Source: Pseudodesulfovibrio thermohalotolerans
GTDB taxonomy: Bacteria; Desulfobacterota; Desulfovibrionia; Desulfovibrionales; Desulfovibrionaceae
Reading direction: 5' to 3'
Length of the DNA stretch: 64,000 nt
Assembly (NCBI RefSeq): GCF_021353295.2
Contig: NZ_CP120635.1
Coordinates: forward strand, 2,931,501-2,995,500
Shown here: positions 43,744 through 53,536 of the stretch, in pieces
Layout of the letters: the number at the start of each line of letters is the position of its first letter
How positions within the stretch are numbered: the stretch's first letter is position 1
The notes under the pieces: generated by a model
What the model was told of the DNA's origin: nothing
Database searches by the model: none
The model's input: the letters and a program-made list of their open reading frames with translations, nothing else
Translations under genes and position numbers: made by a program

Positions 43744-44573
43744 TGTTTCAAGAAGCGATAATACCTCTCGACCAATGGGTTTCGGTAGGCGTGGACTGGC
43801 TGGTGGACTATCACCGCGAGTTCTTCCAAATGCTCAAATGGCCCGTGGACAAGCTGCTTACCGGCTTTGAACACGGCCTGACCTCACTGCACCCGCTCAT
43901 CGTCATCACCGTGGTCTGCTTCCTGGCCTTGAAGTTCTCCGGCAAGCGGCTGGCCCTCTTCTCCCTGCTGGCCATGCTCCTCGTGGGCTTCCTTGGGCTG
44001 TGGGAGGACACCATGACGACTCTGGCCATGGTCCTGTCGTCCGTGGTCATCTGCGCCGTGATCGGCATTCCCCTCGGCATCATGTCCGGCCGCAGCGACA
44101 AATTCGAGGCCGGTCTGCGGCCCGTGCTCGACGCCATGCAGACCACACCCGCCTTCGTCTATCTCGTGCCCATCGTCATGCTCTTCTCCGTGGGCAACGT
44201 GGCGGGCGTGCTGGCCACCATCATTTTCGCCCTGCCGCCCATCATCCGGCTGACCGGATTGGGCATCCGCCAGGTCCACCCGGAACTGGTGGAGGCGGCC
44301 CAGGCGTTCGGAGCCACTCGCACGCAGGTGCTCTTCAAGGTCCAGATTCCCCTGGCCATGCCGACCATCCTCGCTGGCCTGAACCAGACCATCATGATGG
44401 CCCTTTCCATGGTCGTCATCGCCGCGCTCATCGGCGCGGGCGGACTCGGCTCCCCGGTCATCCTCGGGCTGAACACCCTGGACATCGGCCGCGCCGTTGT
44501 CGGCGGCGTGGGCATCGTGCTCATGGCCATCGTCCTGGACCGCATCACTCAATCAATGGCAAAGAGAAAATAA
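43743..44573 (+). CDS. proW: ProW, glycine betaine/proline ABC transporter permease
   Basis: A 276-residue permease with about six helices. The cytoplasmic EAA loop reads EAAQAFGATRTQVLFKVQIPLAMPTILAGLNQTIMMALSMV, and DAMQTTPAFVYLVPIVMLF is typical of ProW/OpuAB. Translation is coupled to proV by TAATG. It imports osmoprotectants with ProV and ProX. Confidence 0.96.
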   Translation: MFQEAIIPLDQWVSVGVDWLVDYHREFFQMLKWPVDKLLTGFEHGLTSLHPLIVITVVCFLALKFSGKRLALFSLLAMLLVGFLGLWEDTMTTLAMVLSSVVICAVIGIPLGIMSGRSDKFEAGLRPVLDAMQTTPAFVYLVPIVMLFSVGNVAGVLATIIFALPPIIRLTGLGIRQVHPELVEAAQAFGATRTQVLFKVQIPLAMPTILAGLNQTIMMALSMVVIAALIGAGGLGSPVILGLNTLDIGRAVVGGVGIVLMAIVLDRITQSMAKRK

Positions 44574-44594
44574 ACAGACATACAAGGAGGTTCC

Positions 44595-45599
44595 ATGAAA
44601 CTTATGCATCGCACCCTGGCCGTTCTGTTCGCGGCCCTGATCGCGACTTCCGCCATGGCCATGGACATGAAGCCCGGCAAGGGCGTCACCGTCCGTCCAG
44701 CGCGCGCCACCTGGAACACCGGCTTCTTTCAGGAAGCCCTTGCACGCCGAGGCCTGGAGGAACTGGGCTACGAAGTGGAAAAGCCCAAAGACCTGCAGAA
44801 CCCCATCGCCTACAAATCCATCTACCTCGGCGATATCGACTACTGGTGCAACGGCAACTTCCCGCTGCACAACCCCCAATTGCCCAAGAACTTTGACAAG
44901 AGAGCCATGATCCTCGACCCGATCATCAAGGCCGGCGGTATGCAGGGCTACCTTGTGTCCAAGAAGGAAGTGGACAAGTTCGGCATCAAATCCCTGGATG
45001 ATTTCAAGCGCCCCGAAGTGGTCAAGGCGTTCGATCTGAACGGCGACGGCAAGGCCGACCTGACCGCCTGCCCTCCGGGCTGGGGATGCGAAAAGGTTAT
45101 CACCAAGCACATGGAAACATACGGCCTGGACGACTACATCAAGCCCAACAAGGCCTCTTATGAAGCGGGCATGGCCTCGGCCATCGGCGCGTACAAGTCC
45201 GGCAAGCCGGTTTTCTTCTACACCTGGACACCCAACTGGACCGTGTACAAGCTCAAGCCCGGCAAAGACGTCATGTGGATCAACGTGCCCGAAAAAGGCA
45301 ACATCGGAAGCACTGTTTCCGGCGTGACCGGCGCGGTCAGCGACCCCCTGCACCCGGGATTCATCGTTTACGACATCACCGTCGTGGCCAACAAGAAGTT
45401 CATGGAGAAGAATCCGGCGGCCGCCACCTTCCTCAAGAACTTCAAGCTGACCATCGATGACGTCAGCGCGCAAAACACCCGCATGAACGAAGGCGAAAAG
45501 TCCGACAAGGACATCGCCAAGCACGTGGATGAATGGATCGCCGCCCACCAGGACACCTGGAACGGCTGGCTCGACGCCGCCAGAAAAGCGGCCCAATAA
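44595..45599 (+). CDS. proX: ProX, periplasmic glycine betaine/proline-binding protein
   Basis: A 334-residue binding protein with a signal peptide ending at AMA (residues 20-22). Aromatic ligand-box residues are likely in ARATWNTGFFQE, DYWCNGNFPLHN, CPPGWGCEKV and TWTPNWTVYKL. AAGGAGG lies upstream of the ATG. Last gene of proVWX, followed by a terminator. Confidence 0.94.
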   Translation: MKLMHRTLAVLFAALIATSAMAMDMKPGKGVTVRPARATWNTGFFQEALARRGLEELGYEVEKPKDLQNPIAYKSIYLGDIDYWCNGNFPLHNPQLPKNFDKRAMILDPIIKAGGMQGYLVSKKEVDKFGIKSLDDFKRPEVVKAFDLNGDGKADLTACPPGWGCEKVITKHMETYGLDDYIKPNKASYEAGMASAIGAYKSGKPVFFYTWTPNWTVYKLKPGKDVMWINVPEKGNIGSTVSGVTGAVSDPLHPGFIVYDITVVANKKFMEKNPAAATFLKNFKLTIDDVSAQNTRMNEGEKSDKDIAKHVDEWIAAHQDTWNGWLDAARKAAQ

Positions 45600-45655
45600 A
45601 CCGCGACGGACACTGCGGGACCGCGTTCCCGCATGACTCGTCGACCCACAAACAA

Positions 45656-45695
45656 AAAGAGACTTCGCCGATATGCGGCGAAGTCTCTTTTTTTT
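45656..45695 (+). terminator. Terminator of proVWX
   Basis: A perfect 15-bp stem, AAAGAGACTTCGCCG (45656-45670) with CGGCGAAGTCTCTTT (45676-45690), is followed by T-runs on the plus strand and bordered by A-runs on the other side, so it can also serve the convergent regulator gene. Confidence 0.95.
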
Positions 45696-45748
45696 CATGG
45701 TGTAACGGGAACGTTCACTCTCGACAGGACGGCGGGACCGCCATTCCA

Positions 45749-48268
45749 CTACTCGCAAACCACCTCGTATCGGGTAGACGGACCTTTGCCCTTCTTGACC
45801 AGAATCCCGCGTTTCACGAAATCCTGGAGATCATAGATGGCGGTGCGGGTGGGAAGATTGCCCCCGACCAGGTCCTGATACTGCTTGCGGGTGACGGTGC
45901 CCTGCCTGCGAATGACGTCCCAGGCTTCCTTTTGCCGGGGGTTGAGGCCCAGGTCCTCGGACGAAGCCGGTTGCGCGGCCGATGCCGGGCTGGCCTCCGA
46001 AGCAACGGAATTGGACACGTCGTTGGCGGACGGTTCCTCGTGCCGCGACGGCGCGGACCAGGTGCCGAAATCGCTTTCCAGCCGAATCTCCTCGGGCTGG
46101 ATGACGTCCGTTTCGGCCATGACCGCGGCGCGGGTGATGCAGTTGACCAGCTCGCGGACGTTGCCGGGCCAGTCGTGGGACACGAGCTTTGCCAGCGCGC
46201 CCTTGCTCAGCTCCAGGTGCTCGCGCCCGGCCAGGGCTTCGGCCTGTTTAAGATAATACACGGACAACAGCGGGATGTTTTCGCGGTTGTCGCGCAGGGC
46301 GGGCGTGTTGATGGAAATGACCTTGAGCCGGTAATACAGATCCTCGCGGAAGGTGTTGTCCTCGATGAGGGACGGGATATCCACGTTTGTGGCGGCCAGG
46401 ATGCGCACATCCACGGTAACCTCCCGGTCGCTGCCCAGCGGATTGATCTTGCGCGAGGCGAGCGCACGAAGAAGCGATTGCTGAACCTTCGGTGAAGCGG
46501 ACTGAACCTCGTCCAGAAACAGAATGCCGCCGTCGGCCTCGACAAAGGCGCCGTTGCGGTCATCCTTTGCCTCGGAGAAAGCGCCCTTGACATGGCCGAA
46601 CAGGGCATCGAGGAGCAGATTCTCGTCCAACGCGCCGCAATTGATGGAGACGAACGGCTTTTCCGCCCGACTGGAATGGGCATGGATGGCCTCGGCCACG
46701 AGCTGCTTGCCGGTGCCGGTCTCGCCCGCGATGAGCACATCCACCTCAACCTGGGCGGCCTTGAGGATGTTGACCTTGAGGTTGGCCGTGGCCGCCCCCA
46801 CGCCGACGATCTCCGGGATACGGCTCAACTCGTTCTCCATGAGCACTTCGCGCTCGCGTTCCAACGAAACCGGCTCCCGATTGTTCACGTTGAGAATGGC
46901 CTCGTCCTTGGCCTGAATCTCCACCACCTGCCGTTTGACCCGACGGATGATATTGTTGATGGAATCCTGGAGCATGGTGATATCGTACCCTCTGTAGGGC
47001 AAATTAATTTCCTCCATTTCCTCCAATGAATCCAAATTATTCATGCACATCGCCAATTCGCGTACAGGCTTTGTCAGAATCCGCCCGAAAAGGAAAATGA
47101 GGACGGAAATGACCACGATGCCGCCGATGGTCACGAAAAGCATGACATCCATGTTCTTATAGCCCGCGATAATCGGCAATTGACTACGATCCACGAAGAC
47201 CACGCCGCCGCAGACCGTGGGCGGGCCGGACGGGTCAGCCCGGAAAAGGACCGGGGCAAAGCTGAAATAATGGGAATCCACGCCGGATTCGTGGGAGACC
47301 GTCTCCTTGACCCGACTCAGGCCGCTTCCGCCCTCGCGTACTGCGGCCACGGCGTTCCAATAGAGGGTGTGCTTCTCGTTGGGCCGGAACGCGGCCGCGT
47401 TGCCGGGTTTGCCCAACGAACCGTCAAATCCTTCACGGGCGAGAAAGGTGGTCAACTTGCCGTTGCGCTTGGCGTAGTCCGCGGACTGAAAAAGAATCCA
47501 CCCATTATTGTTGAAGAAAAAGCTGAAGCGGAGCTCGTCGCTGCGGGGAAAGGCCCACAACGGAGATTTGCGTGAATTGTACCAGGAGAGGATGTTGCGC
47601 AGGGTAGTGGCCTCCACGGACATGAACAAAAGGCCTGGAGGTTCGGTTCCGTTCCCGGGGCAGGTGGTATAGAATCGAACCACGTTGGCGGTCCTGTAGC
47701 GATTGGCGTTGTCCTCCGTGGGCATGGGATAGGTCACTTCGAATATTTCCGAAATGGCCACGCCACCCGGCTTGATGGACTCCATACGGTCCAGTTCCGC
47801 AAAAAGGGAGGGCCGCACGCGGTCCAGCCCGGCCGGGTCGATCTCGCGAACGGCATCGTCCTGGCGGACCAGGACCACGGGCTTTCCGCCCGTTGACGGA
47901 AGATAGCAAAGCTCGAAGTAGGGTTTGCCGCCCGATTTCAGCAACCGCTTGAACGCGTCGTGCAAGCTTGCGGCATCCGTCCGCCCGCCGGCAAAAAACA
48001 GCAGGTCCGAACGGCAGCCGTCCAGATACTGTTCCATCTCGTGCGCAACGGCCATGGTGTTCTGGCGCACGGTGCGGCTCAGCGCGATTTCAATGAATTC
48101 GTCCGAGACCTTATATGAGGCCCAGCCCGTGAACAACAATATGCCCACGATGGAAGGCATCATGGCCAGAAGCAATTTACCCCGCAGCCCGAGCCTGCGC
48201 ACCAGCCAGGGGAAATGCTTCCGCATCCAGTTTGAAAGCCAGTTGCCAGAGGTGATCCGTGACGGCAT
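45749..48268 (-). CDS. Membrane-bound AAA+ regulator with altered sigma-54 loop and winged-helix C-terminus
   Basis: 839 residues. Two transmembrane helices (about 31-52 and 373-396) enclose a periplasmic Cache-like sensor of about 320 residues. A HAMP-like linker and coiled coil (397-480) lead into an NtrC-type AAA+ domain (485-725) with Walker A GETGTGK, Walker B GGILFLDEVQ and NVREL. The sigma-54 contact loop reads GAFSEA (562-567) instead of GAFTGA. There is no Fis-type helix-turn-helix; the last 65 residues look like a winged helix (LNPRQKEAWDVIRRQGTVTRKQYQDLVGG). GGGAGG lies 6 bases upstream of the start. It may control transcription in a way that is not sigma-54 dependent. The flanking gene is the divergent kinase at 48497. 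Confidence 0.85.
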   Translation of the reverse strand: MPSRITSGNWLSNWMRKHFPWLVRRLGLRGKLLLAMMPSIVGILLFTGWASYKVSDEFIEIALSRTVRQNTMAVAHEMEQYLDGCRSDLLFFAGGRTDAASLHDAFKRLLKSGGKPYFELCYLPSTGGKPVVLVRQDDAVREIDPAGLDRVRPSLFAELDRMESIKPGGVAISEIFEVTYPMPTEDNANRYRTANVVRFYTTCPGNGTEPPGLLFMSVEATTLRNILSWYNSRKSPLWAFPRSDELRFSFFFNNNGWILFQSADYAKRNGKLTTFLAREGFDGSLGKPGNAAAFRPNEKHTLYWNAVAAVREGGSGLSRVKETVSHESGVDSHYFSFAPVLFRADPSGPPTVCGGVVFVDRSQLPIIAGYKNMDVMLFVTIGGIVVISVLIFLFGRILTKPVRELAMCMNNLDSLEEMEEINLPYRGYDITMLQDSINNIIRRVKRQVVEIQAKDEAILNVNNREPVSLEREREVLMENELSRIPEIVGVGAATANLKVNILKAAQVEVDVLIAGETGTGKQLVAEAIHAHSSRAEKPFVSINCGALDENLLLDALFGHVKGAFSEAKDDRNGAFVEADGGILFLDEVQSASPKVQQSLLRALASRKINPLGSDREVTVDVRILAATNVDIPSLIEDNTFREDLYYRLKVISINTPALRDNRENIPLLSVYYLKQAEALAGREHLELSKGALAKLVSHDWPGNVRELVNCITRAAVMAETDVIQPEEIRLESDFGTWSAPSRHEEPSANDVSNSVASEASPASAAQPASSEDLGLNPRQKEAWDVIRRQGTVTRKQYQDLVGGNLPTRTAIYDLQDFVKRGILVKKGKGPSTRYEVVCE

Positions 48269-48496
48269 GAGAACCTCCCGAGCTTGGTAACGGCACTAAA
48301 AAAAAGATAAGCGCCGCCTCACCTTAATTTGCCGTTATGCCGCGCCGCACCCTTTGTCAAACCCTTTTCGGCATGATGGTTGCTAAATACCACAAGACGC
48401 CATAACGTAAGGTGTATATTTTGCGCGATTTTTTAACCACTTGGAATAAAAATAAATTTCCTTAACCATCTTGCAAAAAAATCAGGCAGAACAACT

Positions 48497-50173
48497 ATGG
48501 CAAAGCAAACATCATTTTGCGGGATCCACCGATTGCTCCTCATCACCATGATCGTCATCCCGACGATCCCCCTGCTCATATCGGCAGCCGTCGGATTTTA
48601 CTCCTTTGCGGGAGCTTCCAAACAGTTCGCCACCTCGTCCATCCGGCAGGCGGCAGTGGATCGGGCCAAGCTCATCGACGAATTTCTGCACGAGCGGCGC
48701 AGCGACTTGGTATCGTTCCTCGCCCTGATCCCGGCGGACGATCCGGCCGGTGACACGACCGCGGAGGAAGTGGCCACATGGCTCAGGGTCGGCGGACAGG
48801 TCTTCCAGGACATGGGACTCATCGACCCCAACGGCAAGCACGCCGCCTACGTCGGCCCCTTCGGCCTTGCCGACAAGAACTACAAGGACGCGAACTGGTA
48901 CAAGGAAACGCTGGATAACGGCTTCTACATCAGCGACGTATTCCTCGGATACCGCAAGGTTCCCCACTTCGTCGTCGCCGTGGCCAGGCGCATAGACGGC
49001 CAGGTCTGGATACTCAGAGCCACGGTCAACCCCACGTTTTTCGGCAACATGGTCAATGCGCCCGGCATCGGCGATTCGGGCGAGGCATATATCCTGAACC
49101 AGGCGGGCGTGTTGCAGACCAGCCGCAGGTCCGGCGGCGCGTTGCTTGAGCGGGACGCCTATCCTTACCCGGCACAGACCGAAAACCTCATCTCCTTCAC
49201 AGGTTCGGACGGCGGCGAGGATTACCTGTTCGCCTCGGCCCGGCTCAACGACGGCAATTGGCGGCTCGTCGTCCGCCAGAAGAAGGAAGAGGCCTTCCAG
49301 CCCGTGCTCATGGCGGGATACACCGTGGTTGTCGTACTGCTCTGCGGCGGCGGAGTAATCATAGCCCTTGCCCTGATCGTCAGCCGCCGCTTGTCCGAGA
49401 CCCTCCACAGTCAGGCGGAGGCGGTCAACAAGCTTGAAGCCCAATTGCTCCAGGCCGCACGCCTTGCCGAACTGGGCGAGATGGCCGCCGGATTTGCCCA
49501 CGAGATCAATAACCCGCTCCAGATCATGAAAACCGACCTCGCCCTGCTGGAGCTTACCCTCAAGGACGTAACCGACGTCTGCGCCAATCGCGAGGCATGT
49601 GACGAACTCAAGGAGATCGCCGAACAATTCCAGATACAGATCGGACGTTGCGCCGCCATTACCCGGGAAATCTTGCGCTTCGGCAGGCAGGACGCCCCGC
49701 AGGTGCAGGACGTCGACCTGACTGACTTCCTGCCCAAGGTGGGGTCCATGATCCAGAACAAGGCGACGGTCAACGGAATCGAAGTAACCTGCGAAGTGGC
49801 TCCGGACGTCCCGAACGTCCTGGCCGACCCCGGCCAGTTGCAGCAGGTCATGATAAACCTCCTGAACAATGCCATCCACGCCGTGGTCGACCGTCACGGC
49901 TCAAAGGGCGGCCGCGTTGAAGTCGTGGCCCGCAACGACGAGCGCGGCCGGGCCGTCGTTACCGTGAGCGACAACGGATGCGGCATCAATCAGGAGAGCA
50001 TGTCCAAGATATTCATGCCCTTCTTCACCACCAAGGCGCCCGGCCAGGGAACGGGGCTGGGTCTCTCCGTCTGCCACTCCATCATCGACTCCCTGGGCGG
50101 GGAGTTGACCGTTGAGAGCGCAAAGGGAGAGGGAACCACCTTCACCGTTCGTATCCCCGGCAAGAGGGCGTAG
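48497..50173 (+). CDS. Histidine kinase with periplasmic double-Cache sensor
   Basis: 558 residues. Two transmembrane helices (about 12-36 and 270-298) surround a double-Cache domain (DPNGKHAAYVGPFGL, WYKETLDNGFYISDVFLGYRKVPHFVVAV, GEAYILNQAGVLQTS). A dimerisation domain with GFAHEINNPLQ and an ATPase with NAIHAV, DNGCGI and GTGLGLSV follow. The sensor resembles that of the kinase at 60722, so the two probably perceive related ligands. No receiver gene is directly adjacent; receiver genes begin 3.4 kb downstream in the same orientation. No clear ribosome binding site is seen before the ATG. The 206-base gap upstream is AT-rich without a definite promoter. Confidence 0.9.
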   Translation: MAKQTSFCGIHRLLLITMIVIPTIPLLISAAVGFYSFAGASKQFATSSIRQAAVDRAKLIDEFLHERRSDLVSFLALIPADDPAGDTTAEEVATWLRVGGQVFQDMGLIDPNGKHAAYVGPFGLADKNYKDANWYKETLDNGFYISDVFLGYRKVPHFVVAVARRIDGQVWILRATVNPTFFGNMVNAPGIGDSGEAYILNQAGVLQTSRRSGGALLERDAYPYPAQTENLISFTGSDGGEDYLFASARLNDGNWRLVVRQKKEEAFQPVLMAGYTVVVVLLCGGGVIIALALIVSRRLSETLHSQAEAVNKLEAQLLQAARLAELGEMAAGFAHEINNPLQIMKTDLALLELTLKDVTDVCANREACDELKEIAEQFQIQIGRCAAITREILRFGRQDAPQVQDVDLTDFLPKVGSMIQNKATVNGIEVTCEVAPDVPNVLADPGQLQQVMINLLNNAIHAVVDRHGSKGGRVEVVARNDERGRAVVTVSDNGCGINQESMSKIFMPFFTTKAPGQGTGLGLSVCHSIIDSLGGELTVESAKGEGTTFTVRIPGKRA

Positions 50174-50204
50174 ATTCGTCTTCCGACCTGGACGGATCAC
50201 CGAC

Positions 50205-50232
50205 GAGGGGGGCGGGGCCGAAGCCCCGTCCT
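50205..50232 (+). terminator. Hairpin between the convergent genes at 50.2 kb
   Basis: GGGGGGCGGGGC and GCCCCGTCCTCC form a GC-rich stem around CGAA, with a short T-containing stretch after it on the plus strand. It probably ends the kinase transcript. Confidence 0.6.
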
Positions 50233-50236
50233 CCTT

Positions 50237-53200
50237 CTATTTGTCTTGAGCCTCGGCAATCATCCTCTCTATCTGCTTGAGATAGTCTGGATAACGCATC
50301 AGGTAGAAGGAAAGCCCCTTGGCGAAGTTGCGCCCCACCAGCCCGTCCACGAAGAGCATGGAAACGGCCTGTTCCTCGCGCAGAATCTGCTGCGAGGCCA
50401 GGAACACGACCCGTTCGTCCTCGGACATGGCTTCAAGGGCCTGGCGCAGGGCCTCGCGGGCACGCGGCTTGTACGCCATAATGTACAGCAGGTCCAAAGC
50501 GTTGGCGATGACCTCGGGCGCCCGGTCAAAGCCGGATTCCTTGGAAAAGGCCAGGAACTCGGCGGGCCGGTTGAGCATCCCGAGCATGTCCCTGGTCGGG
50601 AAGGCTATCTCCAAACGCGAATATATCTCAAAGACCTGCCGCAGCTTCTCGGAATAATCCCAGCGGCGCATGGCGATATTCCGCCTGCGGTCGGCGAATC
50701 CCTCGATGACGCCCGCCACGCAATCCGAGGCGAGCTTGGAGATGACCGCCGCCCACAGTTGCAGCTCGACCATGGGATTAGCCGATCCTGCCAGGAACAG
50801 GACGCCCTCGGCGGCCCAGTTGAACAGCATGGCGATGGGGATGGACAGGATGCTGCGGAAGAAGTTGGCCGCGGCCGCCTCCCTCGGCAGGCCCCGAATC
50901 ACGTTGTGACTCGAAATGTACACGCCGTTGGTCAGCGCCATGATGGTGTACAGAAGCAGCGGATTGGTGGTCGTGGTCACACCCAACCCGTGATCCAGAA
51001 CCACGGATTTGCACAACCAGTCCAGCAGCGGAACGGAAAAGCCCGTATAGAGCAGGGATTCCGAAATCCGTTCCCAGTTGACGTAGTCGTTCCAGGCCAG
51101 GAACGGCGACCGGCGGAACCCGCCCCCTCCCAGCACGGACTGGATGACGTTGCGCAGGCCGGTGATGGAAAACCAGATGACCCCGCCGAGATAGGCCAGC
51201 ACCCACCAATCCTTTGTCAGGTAGAAGGTCAGAAAGGCGGGGATGAACCCGGCGAGTATCTTGAGCACGTTCTTGAGCCCGGTATTCAGATGGCCGGGCG
51301 AAGGACGACGCTTGCAGTAATCCTCGGGCTCGAACAGGCTCAACCCGTTGCCCTCGCGCCGCTTTCCGCCCAGGGCGACCACGTTGCCGCCGCCCGACTC
51401 GGTCACGGCATACCCTTCTATCCGCCATCCGCTCGATGTGCAGCAGACCAGCCGCCGCAGAAGAGAAAACTGCGCGGCCAGACGGATCAGGGCGTTCCAC
51501 AGCCCTCTTCTTCGACCGGGCATGACGTACTCGTTGGATTTGACCACACCCCCCTGCATGGGAATGCGGTCGGCGACGCGCAGGCGGTCGGCCTCGCGCT
51601 GTGCCCGAAGGGACAATGTCTCGATCACCGCGAACCCCATGCCGTGAGTCCGAGTGGAGCGTCCTGTAGAGCCGGAGCCGATGCTCGTACCCAACGGAAA
51701 CCGCTTGTAGAACTCAAGAAGCAGGTAGAACCGTTCCAACAAGTCTTCCAGCGAGCGCAGGCGGTTGTCGCGATTAGGCGCGTCCAGCTCGCGGACGTGA
51801 TCCATGCACCCCCGGATAAGGTGCTTGAGCTTGACCGCGTTCTGTTCGTTGAGCGCCTGCTGCAACTCGCTGAAAGGCATCCGCTGCCGGTTCTGGCCGG
51901 GCTCCAGGTGCTTGGTGTTGAAAATTTCCAGATGGGATATCCTGCCCCGGCACTCGAACAGAATTTCCAGCACATCCTCCAGCTCCAGATCGGCCAGGAT
52001 AAGAGTCAGGTGGCTGGAATGGGCCGCCTTGCGCAAACGGGCGGTCAACTCTGCCGGGCTCAGGGAAAGAAGCGCGGGCATACCTTCGGCCCTCGGCGCG
52101 TCCGGGTCGGGAATGTCCCGGTTCTCTTCCGGGGAAAGGTAACGGGCCGCGATGGTGTCCACGTCCAGGGCGTCCAGGGATTCGACCTGCATGGCGATCG
52201 CCGCCTTGGCGTCGTAATCGGCCTCGGAATATCCCTGGCGCAGGGCGGCCACCCTATCCTGGAACAGAGGCATGGCGCGGGCGTGGATGTAGTTGCCCAG
52301 ATGCAGGACGGAAGGCTCTTCCACCCCCAGATCGGCAACCATTTCATCATAATCCACCGGGGCGAGCATCACCCCAAATTCCTTATATATGGACTGGCGG
52401 TGACGCTCGTTAAAGGCTTCGGTGACGGCCCGAACGTATTCCGACCGGGAAGAACGGACCTCCCTGCCCTGCTCCATGAGTTCTCGCACGGCATCCACGC
52501 GGAAAAGCCCCTCGATATCGCAATCATCCCGCAACCCGCCCGGGCACCAGACGATCTTGACGAAACGGCCCCGATGCAGGGCGCGATACTCGATGCCGAT
52601 GCGGACCTTGACGCCCAGAATGGCCGCCGAGGAAAGCAGCTCCCGGGCCACGGCCAGGTCCACGCAGTCATAGTAGACCACCGTTAAATAGCGGATGCCC
52701 TTGATCCAGGCGTCCATGACCAGATGAGTGGCCGACTTGCGCCCCTTGCTGTTGGCGTCGTGCACCCGGTCGTCAAAGGCGATCTGGTTCCACTCTTCGG
52801 GCATTTCGAGAAGATGGTAACGACGCAACTGCTCGCGCAGAAAGCCGACCTTCCCGGCCGCGGCCCTTCGAAAATCGTGCGCAAGGGCCAGTTGACGGCA
52901 ACGGTCGCCCTTGGCCCGCACCAGTTCCTTGCCGATCTGGACCAAGACCCGAGCACGGTTGTTGCGCATTCCGCCCTTGGCCGCGGTCAGGGTCTCGTCA
53001 CGCAGGGCGATAAGCGCCTTGGTCCGTTCCGAAGCCTGATCGGACTTCAGGGATTCGAGCAAATGCATGATGGCATAGGCAATGCGCAATCCCTTGTCCG
53101 CTGCCAGTTCCTTGATGCCGTGCGGTTTGAGATACGGCTCCAGCAGGGTCTTGAATTGGGCCCTATCCACCCCTCTATTCAAAACATTTTCTACTATTTC

Positions 53201-53245
53201 CAGCAGCTTATAATCATTTTTGTCATAATATAACGAGGGCATCAT
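50237..53245 (-). CDS. Very large uncharacterised membrane protein
   Basis: About 1002 residues. The N-terminal 600 are soluble, Leu/Arg-rich and mainly helical, with a Rossmann-like stretch (ATHLVMDAWIKGIRYLTVVYYDCVDLAV ... VKVRIGIEYRALHRGRFVKIVWCPGG) and a second beta-alpha region near LTLILADLELEDVLEILFECRG. Six or more transmembrane helices lie in about 670-860 (NVLKILAGFIPAFLTFYLT, VLAYLGGVIWFSITGLRNVI, LLLYTIMALTNGVYISS), and a helical cytoplasmic tail follows. I do not recognise the family. The start is uncertain among 53251, 53245 and 53242; AGGAG is best spaced for 53245. It lies convergent to the kinase at 48497 and divergent from locus B. Confidence 0.75.
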   Translation of the reverse strand: MMPSLYYDKNDYKLLEIVENVLNRGVDRAQFKTLLEPYLKPHGIKELAADKGLRIAYAIMHLLESLKSDQASERTKALIALRDETLTAAKGGMRNNRARVLVQIGKELVRAKGDRCRQLALAHDFRRAAAGKVGFLREQLRRYHLLEMPEEWNQIAFDDRVHDANSKGRKSATHLVMDAWIKGIRYLTVVYYDCVDLAVARELLSSAAILGVKVRIGIEYRALHRGRFVKIVWCPGGLRDDCDIEGLFRVDAVRELMEQGREVRSSRSEYVRAVTEAFNERHRQSIYKEFGVMLAPVDYDEMVADLGVEEPSVLHLGNYIHARAMPLFQDRVAALRQGYSEADYDAKAAIAMQVESLDALDVDTIAARYLSPEENRDIPDPDAPRAEGMPALLSLSPAELTARLRKAAHSSHLTLILADLELEDVLEILFECRGRISHLEIFNTKHLEPGQNRQRMPFSELQQALNEQNAVKLKHLIRGCMDHVRELDAPNRDNRLRSLEDLLERFYLLLEFYKRFPLGTSIGSGSTGRSTRTHGMGFAVIETLSLRAQREADRLRVADRIPMQGGVVKSNEYVMPGRRRGLWNALIRLAAQFSLLRRLVCCTSSGWRIEGYAVTESGGGNVVALGGKRREGNGLSLFEPEDYCKRRPSPGHLNTGLKNVLKILAGFIPAFLTFYLTKDWWVLAYLGGVIWFSITGLRNVIQSVLGGGGFRRSPFLAWNDYVNWERISESLLYTGFSVPLLDWLCKSVVLDHGLGVTTTTNPLLLYTIMALTNGVYISSHNVIRGLPREAAAANFFRSILSIPIAMLFNWAAEGVLFLAGSANPMVELQLWAAVISKLASDCVAGVIEGFADRRRNIAMRRWDYSEKLRQVFEIYSRLEIAFPTRDMLGMLNRPAEFLAFSKESGFDRAPEVIANALDLLYIMAYKPRAREALRQALEAMSEDERVVFLASQQILREEQAVSMLFVDGLVGRNFAKGLSFYLMRYPDYLKQIERMIAEAQDK

Positions 53246-53436
53246 CACCATCTTCTCCTCGGTCTCGAAGGCCAGCGTCGTAACGCAACTGTAACATTTC
53301 CTAGCAGTATCCATGCCTCTCGTCATGAAGAATGCGGGGGACTGCATGTTTTTTTCCCGCTATCCCAGGAGGCTGTAGGCTTTCTTCCCTCTTCCCGCAA
53401 TCCCCCGGGACTGTGCCATCTTTTTCGATCTAGCCC

Positions 53437-53487
53437 GATTTTGCGCACAGCACCATCTGGCAAAATCATCGCGCAAACCATTTTGCG
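53437..53487 (+). promoter_or_regulatory. Palindromic activator-type sites upstream of the locus B promoter
   Basis: GATTTTGC (53437-53444) and GCAAAATC (53460-53467) are perfect inverted repeats with a 15-base spacer; CGCAAA-CCAT-TTTGCG (53472-53487) is a perfect palindrome. They lie about 60-110 bases upstream of the predicted sigma-54 start, the usual place for an enhancer-binding regulator. Another TTTTGCG occurs at 53549-53555. Confidence 0.7.
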
Positions 53488-53520
53488 TAAAAAAATACTT
53501 AAAAATTAGATTGTTACTCT

Positions 53521-53536
53521 TGGCACACGAGTTGCT
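53521..53536 (+). promoter_or_regulatory. Sigma-54 promoter of locus B
   Basis: TGGCACACGAGTTGCT has GG at 53522-53523 and GC at 53534-53535, 12 bases apart, matching the -24/-12 consensus. The start near 53547 leaves a 40-base leader before the first receiver gene. Confidence 0.9.
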
